A stretch of 47,877 bases of DNA from JBBDIJ01 sp040880485 (GTDB taxonomy: Bacteria > Bacteroidota > Rhodothermia > Balneolales > Balneolaceae). The stretch spans positions 1 through 47,877 of the forward strand of contig JBBDIJ010000003.1 of NCBI GenBank assembly GCA_040880485.1, given 5' to 3'. Below, in pieces: positions 26,634-35,293 of the stretch. Numbering within the stretch: the first letter of the stretch is position 1; every line of letters starts with the position of its first letter. The position numbers were made by a program, and so were the translations under genes. A model generated the notes under the pieces. It was given only the letters and a program-made list of their open reading frames with translations. It did not search any database and was not told the origin of the DNA.

Positions 26634-28475
26634 ATGAAGAATTTCACCCAACGTATTTATACAGTGTTTTCAGTAATCGTGCTGGCCCTACTGGTTTCTG
26701 GCTGCAGCATGACGCGTGTAACCGAAACCGTAATTACCGAGCCGGTTCTGGTCTACTCACCCACAGCAGAGTTGGATCGTCTGATGGAGGAGTTGCAGCA
26801 GTTCCGCAGGGAGAGCGCAGCCGCCACGTTACCGGTTCCGGAAGGTGTGGACGAGCGTTACAGCAACCGTCTGTCAGAGGTCTCTTCCAGCCAGTACAGT
26901 GCCCGGCTGGGGCCAACAGAGGAGTTTCTGGACCGTCTGGAGCAGATCGATACCAGCTCCATGCCTTTTCAGGACCGGGTGAACGCAGAAATCCTGAAGT
27001 GGCAGCTGCGGAGCCAGGCCGAGAGCCTACGCTTCCGCACCTGGCTGATGCCGTTACACATCGGCAGCGGGTTTCATATTGGGTTCGCCCGCTGGCAGAA
27101 AAATCGCAGCTTCGATACGGTGCAGGAGTATGACCAGTTTATTGCCCGCTTGCAGAGTTTCAGGGAGCACACCGGACAGCAGATCGAGCTGATGAGAGAG
27201 GGGGTGTCTGCCGGTATGACTCCTGTGCGGGAGCAGCTGGTGGGGTTTGAACTGACTGTGGAACCCTTCATAACGCAGGACGTTACGGAGAACTACTTCT
27301 ATGCGCCCTTCCTCAACCTCCCTTCGCACTTCAGCGATGCAGCCCGTGAGCGGATTCTGAGGGATGGCCGGGAGGCGATCTCCGGTTCGCTGATCCCCGG
27401 AATGGAAGACCTGCTGGAGTTTGTCGAGCAGGAGTACCGGCCGGGTGCACGAGCCGCTGAAGGGATTGGTGCCCTGCCGGGTGGCAACCGATACTACGAG
27501 TGGCAGGTGAGAATCAACACCACCTCCGATGTGACACCTGAGGAACTTCATGAATTCGGGCTGGAACTGGCCGATCGCTATCAGGCAGAGATGGAGGAAG
27601 TAATGGGTCGAACCGATTTCGAGGGCGATTTCGCAGCGTTTTTGAACCATCTTAGAACCCATCCCGACTTCTATGTGGAGAGTGAGGAGGACTACGTCCG
27701 GGGGCTCTCCCTGGTGTCCAAGCGGATGGAGGAGCAGCTCTATACCCTCTTCGGGACGCTTCCGAAAACGCCATACGGAATTGTTCCGATTCCCGATTTT
27801 ATAGCTCCCAGAACTGTTTGGGCCTACTACCGGGTAGGTTCACCGGGAAACCGGGCAGGCTATCACGCTGTGAACCTCTACGATCTTTCAATGCGCCCCA
27901 CCTTTGTGATGGAGCCGCTGGCCTTCCATGAGGGAGTCCCCGGCCACCACCTTCAGATCATGCTGCAGCGGGAGAATGATGAAATACCCTCCTTCCGTCG
28001 GGGCACTGAAGTGGGTGTCTTTGTAGAGGGGTGGGCCCAATATTCGGAGTGGCTGGGCCATGAAGCAGGCTTCTACACCGACCCCTACCGGCACATCGGC
28101 CGACTTACCTTCGACATGCTGCGTGCCGGGCGCATTGTGATCAACACCGGTATTCACGCCCACGGGTGGAGCCGGGATCAGGCGATCGACTGGCTCTACG
28201 AACGGATCCCCTTCCAGCGGCAGCTTCTGGTGAATGAAGTGGACCGCCATTACAACGGGCACGCCTACCCGGTCACCTACAAGTGGGGTGGCGAAAAGAT
28301 GCACGAACTGAGATCACTTGCCGAAGAGGCGCTTGGGGAGCATTTCGACCAGCGGGACTTTCACGACGCCATTCTGAAAAACGGGTCCATGCCACTCGAT
28401 ATGCTGGACCTGCAGATGGAGGAGTGGCTCAATGAGCAGCTCGGGAAACTGGAGGAAGAAGCGGAAGAGGAGTAG
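26634..28475 (+). CDS. DUF885 lipoprotein, putative zinc metallohydrolase (copy 2)
   Basis: A 613-residue paralogue of the preceding gene, with the same PEGVDERYS, FRTWLMP and HEGVPGHHLQIMLQ motifs and FVEGWAQYSE. The N-terminus carries a lipobox (LLVSGC), so this copy is a lipoprotein while copy 1 looks soluble. The tandem arrangement (11-bp gap) suggests local duplication and cotranscription. A 124-bp part of this gene (27926-28049, encoding the zinc motif) recurs at 30744-30867, beyond the inserted two-component genes. The C-terminus is acidic (KLEEEAEEE). Confidence 0.87.
   Translation: MKNFTQRIYTVFSVIVLALLVSGCSMTRVTETVITEPVLVYSPTAELDRLMEELQQFRRESAAATLPVPEGVDERYSNRLSEVSSSQYSARLGPTEEFLDRLEQIDTSSMPFQDRVNAEILKWQLRSQAESLRFRTWLMPLHIGSGFHIGFARWQKNRSFDTVQEYDQFIARLQSFREHTGQQIELMREGVSAGMTPVREQLVGFELTVEPFITQDVTENYFYAPFLNLPSHFSDAARERILRDGREAISGSLIPGMEDLLEFVEQEYRPGARAAEGIGALPGGNRYYEWQVRINTTSDVTPEELHEFGLELADRYQAEMEEVMGRTDFEGDFAAFLNHLRTHPDFYVESEEDYVRGLSLVSKRMEEQLYTLFGTLPKTPYGIVPIPDFIAPRTVWAYYRVGSPGNRAGYHAVNLYDLSMRPTFVMEPLAFHEGVPGHHLQIMLQRENDEIPSFRRGTEVGVFVEGWAQYSEWLGHEAGFYTDPYRHIGRLTFDMLRAGRIVINTGIHAHGWSRDQAIDWLYERIPFQRQLLVNEVDRHYNGHAYPVTYKWGGEKMHELRSLAEEALGEHFDQRDFHDAILKNGSMPLDMLDLQMEEWLNEQLGKLEEEAEEE
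27926..28049 (+). repeat. Source copy of the duplicated DUF885 segment
   Basis: This part of the second DUF885 gene, encoding the zinc motif HEGVPGHH and the following helix, is the match to 30744-30867 (offset 2818 bp). Identity is perfect over the first 99 bp. The two copies bracket the kinase/response-regulator segment, so recombination between them could delete it. Confidence 0.85.
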
Positions 28476-28610
28476 GCTTGCCGGGGAATGCATCCGTCCA
28501 CGTTCTATTTGCATCTAAAAGAGTCTGAGTTTCGGTTTAATTATCGCAAAGAAAATATTTATCCAAAATTGTTAACATTCATCCGTCAAGAACCGCTTAA
28601 GTTGTCTTGA

Positions 28611-28878
28611 CCCTTCAAAAATATAGACGATCGTAAAAAAGCAGCAGAGGAACTGAAAAAGGCCTACGAAGAGAAAAACAATATCCTGGAGAGTATCGGG
28701 GATGCTTTTTGGCTATCAAACATACAAAATCAAGCCGACCCTGGAATCCTGGACCAAAAATATTCATCCGGAGGATAGAGATTGGGTTGAAGAAAGTATA
28801 CATAAAGCGATAGAGAAACCGGATCAAACAAACTGGATGGCTGATTATCGATATGAGAAAAGTGACGGGATTAACGCA
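28611..28878 (+). pseudogene. Remnant of a multi-PAS histidine kinase
   Basis: Directly after a TGA (28608-28610) the frame reads PFKNIDDRKKAAEEL, KKAYEEKNNILESIGDAF. This is the coiled linker between two PAS domains and the first residues of the next PAS. At about 28700 the match changes frame and jumps to the late part of a PAS domain: LFGYQTYKIKPTLES, NIHPEDRDWVEE, MADYRYEKSDG. The middle of the domain (about 50 residues) is missing. The second part is now joined in frame to the membrane kinase that follows. I read this as debris from a deletion, not a functional domain. Confidence 0.6.
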
Positions 28879-30222
28879 ATGAGTAGTATATGGCAAACAT
28901 ATAAGGATACTATCAGGAATAATTGCTCCTTGAACGATGAAATATCTGTGGATAGTGTAAATTATTGGAGAAATATCCTGTTTTCAACCACCATGATTTT
29001 TGTGCTTCCTCTTTGTTTCATTGCGTTAATCCCGTCTCTGTTTTTGATTACATTTGAAAATAAAGAGTATATAACAATACTACATTTTAGTACTATTGTA
29101 CTCATGTTTTTTATTGCTTTTGCACCACGAGTTCAAATAAAGGTAAGAAAATTGATTTTTTCATTAACTGTATTTGTATTCGCAATCACGTTAAATATTT
29201 TTACCTCTCCTTCATCAGGTTCGGTTTTAGTTTACTTTTTGGCGGCTTGTATTTACTCCATCATTATTTTTGACAATTCATATGCTTATTGGTGGAGCCA
29301 CCTGGTTCTGTTTATTTCAGTAATGTTTGGTTTTGCTATATACTTCGAGTTACTGAACTTTGAACATAATGTTGATATGAGTTCTGTCAATGAATGGGCT
29401 GCCGTTAGCTCTAATCTTATCTTTCTTTGTTACCTGTCTTCAGCTCTCATCCCAAAAATTTTCATTGGATTAGGAAATCACATCAATGAGCAGAATAGGC
29501 TTAAGAATGAACTTGAGAGAAGTAAGGCTTCATTGCAGGTCAAGAATAAAGAGCTTGAGGAGTATGCATTTGTAGCATCCCACGACCTTCAGGAGCCTTT
29601 AAGGATGGTATCAAGTTTTATACATAAATTGGGCTCCTCTTATGGAGACCAATTGGATGAAAAGGCCCTTCAGTATATATATTTTGCTGAAGACGGAGCT
29701 AAACGGATGAAGCAGATCATTATTGATTTGTTAGAATACTCAAGAGCAAACAGCCCTACAGAAACGAGGGAACAGGTAGATGTGAATGACATTCTCTCAG
29801 GCTTCAAGCAGTTAAGAAGAAAAATTATATCAGAAAAGTCGGTCACTCTTATCACCTCAGTATTGCCGACAATTTATTCCTACAAGGCTGCAATTACTCA
29901 AGTGTTTCATTCACTTCTGGACAATGCTATCAAGTATTCGAAGGATGGCGTTCCCCCCCGAATCGATATCTCAGTGAAGGAGCGGAATGACGACTGGATT
30001 TTTCGTATCCAGGACAACGGAATTGGCATTGACCCTAAATTCTTTGAAAAGATATTCATAATCTTCCAGCGCCTTCACAACAGGGACCAATATGACGGAA
30101 CCGGTATAGGCCTGTCTATCGCCAAAAAACATGTGGAATCATGGGGTGGCAAAATATGGCTGGAATCGACCCCGGGAGAAGGATCAACCTTCTATTTTAT
30201 TGTGCCTAAAACCAATGAATAA
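28702..30222 (+). CDS. Membrane sensor histidine kinase (with fused PAS fragment)
   Basis: The open frame gives 506 residues. Residues 1-57 are the PAS fragment, and the original start may be the ATG at 28879 (MSSIWQTYKDTIRNN). About six hydrophobic segments follow (about 90-255), then a coiled coil, an H-box with His294 in SHDLQEPLRMV, and a HATPase domain (SLLDNAIKYSKDG, IQDNGIGIDP, GTGIGLSIAKKHVESWGG). The segment is clearly more AT-rich than its neighbours, with codon use to match, which suggests transfer. A response regulator follows after 21 bp. The kinase core closely resembles that of the GAF-PAS kinase at 22581. Confidence 0.85.
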   Translation: MLFGYQTYKIKPTLESWTKNIHPEDRDWVEESIHKAIEKPDQTNWMADYRYEKSDGINAMSSIWQTYKDTIRNNCSLNDEISVDSVNYWRNILFSTTMIFVLPLCFIALIPSLFLITFENKEYITILHFSTIVLMFFIAFAPRVQIKVRKLIFSLTVFVFAITLNIFTSPSSGSVLVYFLAACIYSIIIFDNSYAYWWSHLVLFISVMFGFAIYFELLNFEHNVDMSSVNEWAAVSSNLIFLCYLSSALIPKIFIGLGNHINEQNRLKNELERSKASLQVKNKELEEYAFVASHDLQEPLRMVSSFIHKLGSSYGDQLDEKALQYIYFAEDGAKRMKQIIIDLLEYSRANSPTETREQVDVNDILSGFKQLRRKIISEKSVTLITSVLPTIYSYKAAITQVFHSLLDNAIKYSKDGVPPRIDISVKERNDDWIFRIQDNGIGIDPKFFEKIFIIFQRLHNRDQYDGTGIGLSIAKKHVESWGGKIWLESTPGEGSTFYFIVPKTNE

Positions 30223-30243
30223 GATTTAACCAAACAGACCTAT

Positions 30244-30669
30244 ATGGAGCCGGCACATATTTTATTAGTGGAAGACAATGAGGGCGATATCGTTCTCACA
30301 GTTGATGCGTTTGAAGAAAGCAAATTAAAAACAGATATAAGCGTTGTGAAAAACGGGCAGGAAGCCTTGAGATTTTTGTTTAAAGAGGGGGCATACCATG
30401 ACTCCCGAAGACCCGATTTAATTTTGCTTGATATTAATATACCGGTATTTAATGGGCATGAGGTTTTAGAGAAAATTAAACAAGATACCGTACTTAAAAA
30501 GATTCCGGTTATTATGCTAACTACCTCTTCGAATCCAAAAGATATTGACCTGGCGTATGAAAACCACGCCAATAGTTACGTCAAGAAACCCCTGGAAATA
30601 GATGACTTTTTGGATGCCATACTGAAGATAGAAGAGTTTTGGCTGCAATTGTCAATATTTACGGAGTAA
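30244..30669 (+). CDS. Single-domain response regulator (Rcp1/CheY-like)
   Basis: A 141-residue stand-alone receiver domain with no output domain. It has ILLVEDNEGD (acidic pocket), phospho-acceptor Asp63 in LILLDINIP, a Thr in IMLTTSSNPKD, and Lys in YVKKPLE. The EDNEGDIVLT start and the EEFW-type ending resemble regulators paired with phytochrome-like or PAS kinases. It lies 21 bp after the membrane kinase and is AT-rich like it, so the two form a pair. The output is likely a protein interaction. Confidence 0.92.
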   Translation: MEPAHILLVEDNEGDIVLTVDAFEESKLKTDISVVKNGQEALRFLFKEGAYHDSRRPDLILLDINIPVFNGHEVLEKIKQDTVLKKIPVIMLTTSSNPKDIDLAYENHANSYVKKPLEIDDFLDAILKIEEFWLQLSIFTE

Positions 30670-30670
30670 T

Positions 30671-30743
30671 CGTTTAGCTTTTAATTATAGAGATCAAGAC
30701 AGCATTTCTGTTTTAGTTATTGAGGACAACCTGAGCCCTCAGC
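30671..30743 (+). pseudogene. Truncated receiver-domain start
   Basis: Immediately after the response regulator stop, a frame reads RLAFNYRDQDSISVLVIEDNLSPQ. DSISVLVIEDN is the first beta strand and acidic pocket of a new receiver domain. The match ends at about 30740, where the sequence switches abruptly into a DUF885 fragment. No start codon is visible. This marks the right-hand break point of the AT-rich two-component segment. Confidence 0.55.
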
Positions 30744-30867
30744 CCATGAGGGAGTCCCCGGCCACCACCTTCAGATCATGCTGCAGCGGGAGAATGATGA
30801 AATACCCTCCTTCCGTCGGGGCACTGAAGTGGGTGTCTTTGTGGAGGGTTGGGCTCAATACTCGGAG
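30744..30867 (+). repeat. 124-bp fragment of a DUF885 gene (second copy of 27926-28049)
   Basis: The first 99 bases are identical to 27926-28024. The remaining 25 bases differ at a few positions, all synonymous (GTA/GTG, GGG/GGT, GCC/GCT, TAT/TAC in V-E-G-W-A-Q-Y). It encodes HEGVPGHHLQIMLQ through WAQYSE, then ends with no homology, 18 bp from the stop of the cysteine desulfurase. It has no start and is not a working gene. The synonymous pattern suggests that it came from a functional third paralogue. Longer open frames running through it across the desulfurase gene are artefacts. Confidence 0.85.
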
Positions 30868-30885
30868 AGGCGGCGGCCAGGCTTG

Positions 30886-32064
30886 TTACGTTGGTTTTTC
30901 GCCGGAGCTTTTCATGCGGTTCAGGGTGATTTGAAGCTTCTCCAGGAAGTAGTCGATATCTTCGGTACTGTTCCGGGGCCCGAAACTGATGCGAAGGCTC
31001 GCCTTTGCCTCTTCATCATCCACGCCGATGCCAGCCAGAACATGAGAGGGTTCTACAGCCCCCGAGGTACAGGCAGAGCCGTTGGAGACGCATACACCCT
31101 CTACATCCAGATTCAACAAGAGCATATCGCCGTCTATCGTTACCCCCTCCGGCATCGGGAATCCGACATTGACGATGTATGGGTTTTCGCCATTCTCCGG
31201 CCCGTGGATGGTGTAGGCTCCCTTCAGGGTGCGCTCCAGTCCGCGAATCAGATAGGTCCGAAGCGCGGTGGCGTGTGCAAAATGATCGTCTATCCGCTCT
31301 GTGGCCAGATAGAGTGCATGCGCCATTCCGACCGCACCCGCCACATTCGAAGTGCCCCCACGCCTCCGACGCTCCTGCGCGCCACCTGTCACCCAGGGGA
31401 GCCAGGGAGACCCTTCACGGATATACATCAAACCGATCCCTTTTGGGCCATAAAATTTGTGTGCGCTCAGACTCATGAAATCGACATCCAGCTCTCGCAC
31501 ATCCAGTGTAAACTTTCCACCGCTCTGTACGGCATCCGTATGACAAAGAACCCCCAACTCCCGACAGGCTGCTGCAATTTCGGAGATCGGGTTAAAGGTG
31601 CCAATCTCGTTGTTCACATGCATCAGTGAGACCATCAGAGTCTTGTCTGTGATCGCTTCACGAACCTGGTTCGGATCGATTCTGCCACATTCGGACGGCT
31701 GGAGCCAGACGGGTTCAGCCCCGTTTCTCTTGAGACTCTCGACGGTGTGGAGCACAGCGTGGTGCTCGATGGGTGATGTGATGATCCGGTTTCGGTCCTC
31801 TCCCAGAGCGGCAAAGGCGCCTCTTATAATCGCATTATTGCTCTCGGTGCCTCCGCTGGTAAAGATGATCTCGGAGGGGAGGGCTCCGATCAGATCGGCA
31901 ATCCGGTTCCGGGACTCCTCGATGCCTACACGGGCAGCCTGCCCCATGTGGTGAGTAGAGTCGGCATTGCCAAACTCTCCGGTCAGCCACGGGGTCATCT
32001 GATCCAGCACATCCGGATCGAGGGGGGTCGTGGCAGCGTGGTCCAGATAGATCGATTTAAGCAT
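30886..32064 (-). CDS. Cysteine desulfurase (NifS/IscS family)
   Basis: A PLP enzyme of about 392 residues that removes sulfur from cysteine for iron-sulfur clusters and tRNA thiolation. I start at the ATG 32062-32064 (MLKSIYLDHAATTPLDP), the family N-terminus; a start at 32094 adds ten unrelated residues. Motifs are FTSGGTESNN, IEHHAVL, HVNNEIGT, the PLP Lys in SLSAHKFYGPKG, GGAQERRRRGGTSN and the active Cys in SNGSACTSGAVEPSHVL. The short loop around this Cys fits group I enzymes. No iscU or other cluster gene is adjacent, so a role such as thiouridine synthesis is also possible. Confidence 0.93.
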   Translation of the reverse strand: MLKSIYLDHAATTPLDPDVLDQMTPWLTGEFGNADSTHHMGQAARVGIEESRNRIADLIGALPSEIIFTSGGTESNNAIIRGAFAALGEDRNRIITSPIEHHAVLHTVESLKRNGAEPVWLQPSECGRIDPNQVREAITDKTLMVSLMHVNNEIGTFNPISEIAAACRELGVLCHTDAVQSGGKFTLDVRELDVDFMSLSAHKFYGPKGIGLMYIREGSPWLPWVTGGAQERRRRGGTSNVAGAVGMAHALYLATERIDDHFAHATALRTYLIRGLERTLKGAYTIHGPENGENPYIVNVGFPMPEGVTIDGDMLLLNLDVEGVCVSNGSACTSGAVEPSHVLAGIGVDDEEAKASLRISFGPRNSTEDIDYFLEKLQITLNRMKSSGEKPT

Positions 32065-32235
32065 AGACAGAGTCTCTTCGGTGGGGACAACCAAATAGCA
32101 GACGGAGGCCAGCCTGATTTATAATATCAGTGGAAGCAGGTGGTAGATTGCCAGTGGGTTGCAAATGTAACATCCATACAAAATACAGTCCTTATCTGAT
32201 TTATAGAAGTATGGATACCAAATGTGATGGTAAAC

Positions 32236-32406
32236 CTACTTTGCAAACATCTCCTGCAGCACCTGGAGTACCTTTTCTCCAGCGGACGAACTGATGGAGC
32301 CACTATTTTTGAGCAGCCTTTTTTTGTCCACCGTACGAATTTGATCCAGGACAATCTGACCCTTTATTCCAGTGAAAGAAGTGGTGACCCGTGTTGGGAA
32401 GTTTTG
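32236..32406 (-). pseudogene. C-terminal relic of a MazF/PemK-family toxin
   Basis: Reading the minus strand to the stop at 32236-32238 gives QNFPTRVTTSF, TGIKGQIVLDQIRTVDKKR, and an ending GEKVLQVLQEMFAK. FPTRV, GQIVLDQIRTVDK and the final LxxMF are hallmarks of the last half of MazF-type mRNA interferases. The N-terminal half, including the start codon, is missing: the frame runs upstream into a TAA with no ATG. No antitoxin is found. A decayed toxin-antitoxin locus is the best reading. Confidence 0.7.
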
Positions 32407-32440
32407 TGAATGGAAGCTCTGTGAGTGGTCTGCTCTAATA

Positions 32441-32457
32441 TAATTACAATGTAATTA
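32441..32457. repeat. Perfect 17-bp palindrome
   Basis: TAATTACA-A-TGTAATTA is a perfect inverted repeat with a one-base centre. It lies about 35 bp upstream (minus strand) of the mazF-like relic. Toxin-antitoxin operators have such sites in front of the operon, so it may be the surviving operator, or simply an AT-rich chance palindrome. Confidence 0.4.
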
Positions 32458-32549
32458 CTATTTAACGAAAGATATGAGGCTTTGTTGAGCCGTTTAACGC
32501 TTTTGTTGCCCCGGCAGATGGGTGGGTTCCGGAAAGGACATAAGCGAAG

Positions 32550-35105
32550 CTACTGAATATGAATCAGGGAGCGGGTCTGGCTGAACCGGCCCGCCTGCAA
32601 GCGAAGCAGATAGAGGCCACTGGAGAGAGGGCCGGAGAGGAGGGGGATTTCGTAGGTTCCGGCCTCCCGGTGCTCCGACAGAAGCTTTAGTACCCGCCGC
32701 CCGTTGGTCGAGAAGAGCTCCAGTCGAACCTCCTCCGGCTCGGCGAGATCGAACCGGATGGTGGCATTGTCACGAAAGGGGTTCGGAAAGGCGGGGTGGA
32801 GCAGGGTTTCCTCCGGCAGGTTCGGTGGTGGAGCAGGTGGAAGGGAAGGTTCATACTGGCTTGTGTGTACCCAGCGAACCTCTCCCGGTAGCTGTCTTTT
32901 CGGGGAGCCAGTTCCCGGTTCCGAAAGGATCGAGAGCCGGTTCAGGATCAGTTCGGTACCCCCTGTCCAGCCACTTTCGGGTTGAACGCGAATCCGGAGC
33001 AGCTCCTCTGAAGGGGTAAGGGAGGTTCTGCCCGGCAGGGAGAAGGCACCCGCTATTTCACCTGTGGAGGGGTCGGCTCGAAGGAAGGAGAGATGGCCGG
33101 TACCGGTCGGGGGTGAGCCAGCCATCTCGCTTTCAGAGGCGGAACTCTCTGCGGGCAGGAGGTCCGGCTCACCATCCCCGTTTTCTGTAGCCCAGGAGCC
33201 GGGAAGAATTTCAATGTGTATCATTTCGGACAGTGCGGGGTCTCGCAGGTTCAGCCGGAACGAGATCCCCGAGATCGTCTCCGGACCGTTCGCCAGTAGC
33301 ACCCACTCGTCGGCCTCCTGCTCTCCCGTACCGGCCGAAAGCGGAAGTGTTGCTACAGGATCAGCGACCGGGACGGCTCTCATTCCCGGACGACTCTGGC
33401 CGAAGTGCAGGCCGATGGCTCGCAGCCCCCGATGATCTACGACTCCCATTCCCTCTGTGTCGGCATAGGAGGCCATCGGAGGCAGCCACTCCTCTACTTC
33501 TCTGGGTGCCCATTCGACTCCGGCCTGGAGGGGAACCGGCCCGTGGGCACCCCACCAGGCCCCAAGAGCCAGTACATCCTCCTCGTCTACCACACCGTTA
33601 TGATCGGCATCCCCCGGCCAGACATCGACCCGTACAGGATTCATACGTGTGCCCTGAATGGAGACCTCATCCAGGCGGCTCGTCCCGCTGGATGAGAGAC
33701 CCGCGCTACCGTTGATAGTGATGTCGTTCGCCAGAGTCCAGCGAAGCCAGATACGTTCCCGGTTGTTGTAGAGCGGGGGAAGAGGCAGATCGCTCAGGCT
33801 GCCGGAGGTCCAGCCGGAGTCGAGGATCAGGCTCCCGCCATCCACTGGTTCCCAATCGAGGCTGTCGAGGCTGGCCATCAGTGTAAAGTGCCCCGGCCCT
33901 GTGCCGGAGCCCGACTGACGGGAGGAGAGGGTGAGGTTCTCCAGGCTCTCCGTAGAGAAGCCCACTACCCAGCCGGCTGGCTCCGCAGGGTCATGGACCC
34001 ATCCTCTGGCATTGGCGGCGCGGCCGGAGGCTCCCGTGATGAAGTCATTGAATTGAGCCCCTGCCACCTGTACAGGTTCCATCCGGTTTGTAAAGATGGC
34101 TCTGTCGGGCAGCAGGGACTCGCCGTCAAAATTCCATTCGGCCGCTGTGTGTATCCAGGGCGGAACCGGTTCCACCGAGAGGGTCGGGGAGATGAATTCC
34201 ACTCCGTCCCAGAATCCACCTCCATCCGGACTCCAGCCGCCATAGAACCAGGGGCCGTCGTCCAGGGAGGTGCGAACGCCTATCGAGTATTCGCCTACTG
34301 AACTCCCCTCATCGAACCAGAGGCGGTAGTGGTGCTCCCCATCCAGCGCGTCGTAAAACTCACCCGACTGCCAGGCAGCTTCGGGCCACAGTGACGGATC
34401 CTCTGTGCCGGAGTGCAGGGCAAAAGAGAGATCGATCCGGGGCGAGGCTTCTTCCAGCGTGGTGGTGAGCCCGGTGACCGCCACAGCGGCCGTGAACTCA
34501 ACAGGTGCGCCCTCCACGGTTTCCAGAAGGCCTGGTGTGGTGAGGCGCAGCGAAGCCACACTCTCCGTAATAGAGACTGCAACCGGGTCGGGGAGGGTGG
34601 CATCCATCTCCCCGGCTTCAGAATCGGAGAGCTCCAGCGATTGAAACGAAATCTCTGTTTCGCCCGGATCGGCCCACTCCCGAACCTGGAAGCGGAGCTC
34701 CATGGCCGCTCCACCCTCCGGTGAGACCAGTGGTGTGGTCCGGGAGACAGACGCGCCATAAAGGCCGCCCGACAGTGCACCGGACGCATGAATGCCTCCG
34801 GCCGCCCAGCCGACGGGCAGAACCTCCAGAAATTGCAGCCGGTTGGCATCGTACTGGAAGGCTGTGCCCAGATAGTAAGCGTCCGCAGGCTGGTCCAGAG
34901 AGAGGGTTACCGAGAACTCTGAGCCCGCATCCAGGACCATCGGATTGGCCGTTGCGGTGATGGGGATCTGAGCTCCGGCTACAGCCGGTAGAGCGCAGAA
35001 TAATAGCAGGATCAGCAGGGAGACAGGTATCCGGGTGTGTGTCGGGGTGTGTGGTGCTGGTAATGACCGTGCGTGAGATGCTGGTGAAGTCTGTGGTCGG
35101 TTCAT
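32550..35105 (-). CDS. Secreted cohesin/dockerin-like protein with T9SS C-terminal signal
   Basis: About 851 residues from the ATG at 35103-35105 (MNRPQTSPASHARS), followed by a signal peptide (PVSLLILLLFCALPAVAGAQ). A longer frame upstream lacks signal features. After the signal comes a cohesin-like domain (ITATANPMVLDAGSEF, SVTLSLDQPADAYYLGTAF, FQYDANRLQF). Mid-protein, GDADHNGVVDEEDVLALGAWW and ADTEGMGVVDHRGLRAIG form two dockerin-type calcium loops. The last 80 residues (PAFPNPFRDNATIRFDL, VRLELFSTNGRRV, SGLYLLRLQ) are a type A T9SS sorting domain. It would be exported by T9SS and anchored or released at the surface. The ligand is unknown. Confidence 0.82.
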   Translation of the reverse strand: MNRPQTSPASHARSLPAPHTPTHTRIPVSLLILLLFCALPAVAGAQIPITATANPMVLDAGSEFSVTLSLDQPADAYYLGTAFQYDANRLQFLEVLPVGWAAGGIHASGALSGGLYGASVSRTTPLVSPEGGAAMELRFQVREWADPGETEISFQSLELSDSEAGEMDATLPDPVAVSITESVASLRLTTPGLLETVEGAPVEFTAAVAVTGLTTTLEEASPRIDLSFALHSGTEDPSLWPEAAWQSGEFYDALDGEHHYRLWFDEGSSVGEYSIGVRTSLDDGPWFYGGWSPDGGGFWDGVEFISPTLSVEPVPPWIHTAAEWNFDGESLLPDRAIFTNRMEPVQVAGAQFNDFITGASGRAANARGWVHDPAEPAGWVVGFSTESLENLTLSSRQSGSGTGPGHFTLMASLDSLDWEPVDGGSLILDSGWTSGSLSDLPLPPLYNNRERIWLRWTLANDITINGSAGLSSSGTSRLDEVSIQGTRMNPVRVDVWPGDADHNGVVDEEDVLALGAWWGAHGPVPLQAGVEWAPREVEEWLPPMASYADTEGMGVVDHRGLRAIGLHFGQSRPGMRAVPVADPVATLPLSAGTGEQEADEWVLLANGPETISGISFRLNLRDPALSEMIHIEILPGSWATENGDGEPDLLPAESSASESEMAGSPPTGTGHLSFLRADPSTGEIAGAFSLPGRTSLTPSEELLRIRVQPESGWTGGTELILNRLSILSEPGTGSPKRQLPGEVRWVHTSQYEPSLPPAPPPNLPEETLLHPAFPNPFRDNATIRFDLAEPEEVRLELFSTNGRRVLKLLSEHREAGTYEIPLLSGPLSSGLYLLRLQAGRFSQTRSLIHIQ

Positions 35106-35293
35106 GGGGTTTAGATGATTCAGGGTTATCGGCTTGGTTGTATCAGACAGGAGCCGAAAAAGGGATGCACCTTGCACTGGATTCTGCAGATGGTATTCCG
35201 CATGGACGCTCCCCGGCCCGGGATCAAAATGACACCCACCGGATGCTGCGAAAAAAATGTGCAAGGGTTCGGTTCTGCCCGGCTCATACCTGT

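Larger units (their letters stand above)
32065..32549. other. Gene-poor region with a toxin relic
   Basis: This 485-bp gap contains no intact gene that I can support. On the minus strand it holds the end of a MazF/PemK-like toxin (32236-32406) and, just upstream of it, a 17-bp palindrome (32441-32457). The 170 bp upstream of the cysteine desulfurase (32065-32235) presumably contain its promoter, but I see no strong consensus there. Confidence 0.5.

Noticed and set aside
30778..31629. Plus-strand frame from the DUF885 fragment through the cysteine desulfurase gene
   Set aside because: Only the first 30 residues match DUF885; the rest is antisense to nifS. It is a junction artefact, not a fusion protein.
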